Shown here: positions 4,595 to 6,490 of the stretch, piece after piece
Position numbering within the stretch: the stretch's first letter is position 1
Layout: the number at the start of each line of letters is the position of its first letter
Assembly: GCA_945836355.1 (NCBI GenBank)
Contig: CAMALD010000077.1
Span: forward strand, 1-6,490
Direction: 5' to 3'
Source of the DNA: an uncultured Lachnospiraceae bacterium
GTDB taxonomy: Bacteria > Bacillota > Clostridia > Lachnospirales > Lachnospiraceae
Length of the DNA stretch: 6,490 nucleotides
Position numbers and translations under genes: made by a program
Notes under the pieces: generated by a model
The model's database searches: none
The model's input: only the letters and a program-made list of their open reading frames with translations
What the model was told of the DNA's origin: nothing

Positions 4595-6490
4595 CTATTT
4601 TCCGGCATATGCGCGGATATTGGATGCGTTGGAATACAGCATCACATCCCCGTTCTGCACCACAGCCAGAGTCGGTGCCTGCATGATACCAAGGCTCTCG
4701 GTCAGCTCCGGATTTTCCTCGGCATCAATCACCGTATATTCCCTGCCCTCCAGATATGCTTTTGCCAGCTTACAGTTCGGACAGGTCTTGGTGGTAAACA
4801 GATACACGCCGTCGGCAAGCGCAGCAACCGGCTCTTCCAAATCAATGTGGTTTTCAGCCGCCGCGGCAGCCTCTGCCGCAGCATTGCGCTCTTCCTCTGT
4901 CTCCGGCATGCTTCTTGAATGCAAAATATCGTACACCTTGCGGTTTTTGTACTCCTGCATCTTTCCGGCATTCCAGTTCTGCACCGGACGATAATAGCCG
5001 GTAATACGGCTGTATACCTCCGTCACCGCGCCACATTCCGGGCACTTATAGACTTCCCCGTTCAGATAACCATGATTCTTGCAGATGGAATACGTCGGTG
5101 ACAGGGTATAATACGGCAGACGGTAGTTCGTTGCAATGGTGCGCACCAGCTTTGCGGCTGCCTTCCAATCCGGAAGCTTCTCGCCCAGGAACGCATGGAA
5201 TACGGTACCCGAGGTGTATAATGTCTGAAGCTCGTCCTGAATATCCAGTGCCTCAAAAATGTCTGCGGTGTAATCCACCGGCAGATGGGAGCTGTTGGTG
5301 TAGTACGGAGCATCGCCCTGCCTGCCTGCGGTCCTGATATCCGGCCAGCGCTTGCGGTCATGCTTCGCGAGGCGGTAGCTGGTGGACTCTGCAGGAGTCG
5401 CCTCCAGATTGTACAAATCCCCGTACTCCTCCTGATAATCGCTCAGGCGCTCACGCATATGATTCAGCACCTTCGCGGTAAATTTCTGTGTTTCGACATG
5501 GGTCATATCCTTGCCAATCCAGCGCGCATTCAGCCCGACCTCATTCATTCCGACCAGCCCGATGGTGGAAAAATGGTTGGCAAAGGTGCCGAGATAACGC
5601 TTGGTGTACGGATACAGGCCCTCATCCAGCAGCTTTGTAATCACACTTCGCTTTACGCGCAAGGAACGCGCCGACAGATCCATCATATGATCGAGTCTGC
5701 GGAAAAAATCATCCTCATTGGCTGCCAGATAGGCAATACGAGGCATATTGATGGTAACTACACCGACCGAGCCGGTGCTCTCACCGCTGCCGAAGAAGCC
5801 GCCGGTTTTCCTGCGCAGCTCGCGCAGATCCAGACGCAGACGGCAGCACATGGAGCGCACATCACTCGGCTTCATATCACTGTTGATATAGTTTGAAAAA
5901 TACGGGGTACCGTATTTGGATGTCATCTCAAAGAGCAGACGGTTGTTCTCGGTATCGGACCAGTCGAAATCGCTTGTGATGGAATAGGTCGGAATCGGAT
6001 ACTGGAAGCCGCGTCCGTTGGCATCCCCCTCAATCATGGTCTCGATAAACGCTTTGTTGACCATATCCATCTCTTTCTTGCAATCCTTATACTTAAAATC
6101 GACTTCCTCGCCGCCCACAATACAATTCAGCTCTGCCAGATCTTCAGGCACAGTCCAGTCCAGGGTAATATTGGAAAACGGTGCCTGCGTGCCCCAGCGG
6201 CTCGGTGTATTGACGCCGTAGATAAAGCACTGGATGCATTGCTTCACCTCTTCATAGGAGAGATTGTCCACCTTGACAAACGGCGCAAGGTATGTGTCAA
6301 AGGAGGAAAACGCCTGCGCACCCGCCCACTCATTCTGCATGATGCCGAGAAAATTCACCATCTGGTTGCACAGCGTGGAAAGATGCTTAGCCGGCGCGGA
6401 GGTAATCTTGCCCGGAATACCGCCGAGCCCCTCCTTGATAAGCTGTTTCAATGACCACCCGGCGCAGTAGCCGGTCAGCATGGAAAGGTC
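4595..6490 (-). CDS. nrdD: Anaerobic (class III) ribonucleoside-triphosphate reductase with fused C-terminal redoxin-like domain (5' end cut by window edge)
   Basis: NrdD reduces ribonucleoside triphosphates to deoxynucleotides using an oxygen-sensitive glycyl radical installed by the radical-SAM activase NrdG. The frame is open to the right edge (DLSMLTGYCAGWS begins the visible part). The N-terminus is therefore missing, including any ATP-cone regulatory domain, and 631 residues remain. Visible hallmarks are PAKHLSTLCNQM, a Cys-Cys pair in MCCRLRLD (5843-5848), GFFGSGESTGSVGVVTINMPR, and a zinc site made of CKNH (5072-5083) and CPEC (5033-5044). The glycyl radical loop is SRITGYYRPVQNWN, with the radical Gly at 4997-4999. 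After the normal end come an alanine/glutamate-rich linker (about 4850-4885) and about 72 residues of redoxin fold. That domain carries TCPNCK (CPNC at 4772-4783) and a cis-proline-type QAPTL. This suggests electrons come from thiols through the fused redoxin rather than from formate; that part is inference. thyX follows in the same direction. Confidence 0.95.
   Translation of the reverse strand, partial: DLSMLTGYCAGWSLKQLIKEGLGGIPGKITSAPAKHLSTLCNQMVNFLGIMQNEWAGAQAFSSFDTYLAPFVKVDNLSYEEVKQCIQCFIYGVNTPSRWGTQAPFSNITLDWTVPEDLAELNCIVGGEEVDFKYKDCKKEMDMVNKAFIETMIEGDANGRGFQYPIPTYSITSDFDWSDTENNRLLFEMTSKYGTPYFSNYINSDMKPSDVRSMCCRLRLDLRELRRKTGGFFGSGESTGSVGVVTINMPRIAYLAANEDDFFRRLDHMMDLSARSLRVKRSVITKLLDEGLYPYTKRYLGTFANHFSTIGLVGMNEVGLNARWIGKDMTHVETQKFTAKVLNHMRERLSDYQEEYGDLYNLEATPAESTSYRLAKHDRKRWPDIRTAGRQGDAPYYTNSSHLPVDYTADIFEALDIQDELQTLYTSGTVFHAFLGEKLPDWKAAAKLVRTIATNYRLPYYTLSPTYSICKNHGYLNGEVYKCPECGAVTEVYSRITGYYRPVQNWNAGKMQEYKNRKVYDILHSRSMPETEEERNAAAEAAAAAENHIDLEEPVAALADGVYLFTTKTCPNCKLAKAYLEGREYTVIDAEENPELTESLGIMQAPTLAVVQNGDVMLYSNASNIRAYAGK

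Noticed and set aside
5285..5896. Plus-strand open frame of 203 codons inside nrdD
   Set aside because: It is fully antisense to conserved NrdD sequence; open antisense frames arise readily from the codon bias of such genes.
1..6490. CRISPR array, tRNA, insertion sequence or phage genes
   Set aside because: I saw no regularly spaced repeats, cloverleaf-like segments, transposase motifs or terminal inverted repeats by eye; the broken moxR junction shows no insertion-sequence ends.

Overview
All genes in this window lie on the minus strand, so transcription runs from high to low coordinates. The combination of an oxygen-sensitive class III ribonucleotide reductase, a flavin-dependent thymidylate synthase with an unusual signature, a cytidylate-kinase-like protein coupled to an AI-2E-family membrane protein, purine-rich Shine-Dalgarno sites and moderate GC points to a strictly anaerobic Clostridia-type Bacillota, probably Lachnospiraceae-like. 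This is an inference from gene content; no ribosomal marker is present.

Right block (about 3808-6490), deoxynucleotide synthesis. nrdD enters from the right edge with its N-terminus missing. It carries a fused C-terminal redoxin-like domain with a CPNC motif. thyX follows 66 bases downstream and ends at a strong hairpin terminator (3808-3843). Together these genes make deoxynucleotides anaerobically and methylate dUMP to dTMP. The usual nrdG activase gene is not between or after them.

Middle block (about 2878-3800), gene decay. Directly behind the thyX terminator lies the C-terminal two thirds of a MoxR-type AAA+ ATPase gene, which lacks its Walker A region. It is followed by a short, frame-broken remnant with one membrane helix. 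In related genomes moxR genes are commonly followed by DUF58 and transglutaminase-like genes, so this looks like the ruin of such an operon after deletions.

Left-middle block (912-2860). An extended -10 promoter sitting in a palindrome drives a two-gene unit: a cytidylate-kinase-like P-loop protein, and an AI-2E-family transporter whose ATG directly abuts the kinase stop codon. An imperfect hairpin (841-894) may end this transcript.

Left block (1-840). An AT-rich promoter region with TAAG direct repeats precedes a MacB/LolD-type ABC ATPase gene that starts with GTG and runs off the left edge. Its partner permease is presumably just outside.

I saw no tRNA, rRNA, CRISPR array, insertion sequence or plus-strand gene. 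The window is mostly ordinary core and accessory metabolism. The points most worth checking are the NrdD-redoxin fusion, the divergent ThyX motif and the eroded moxR locus.
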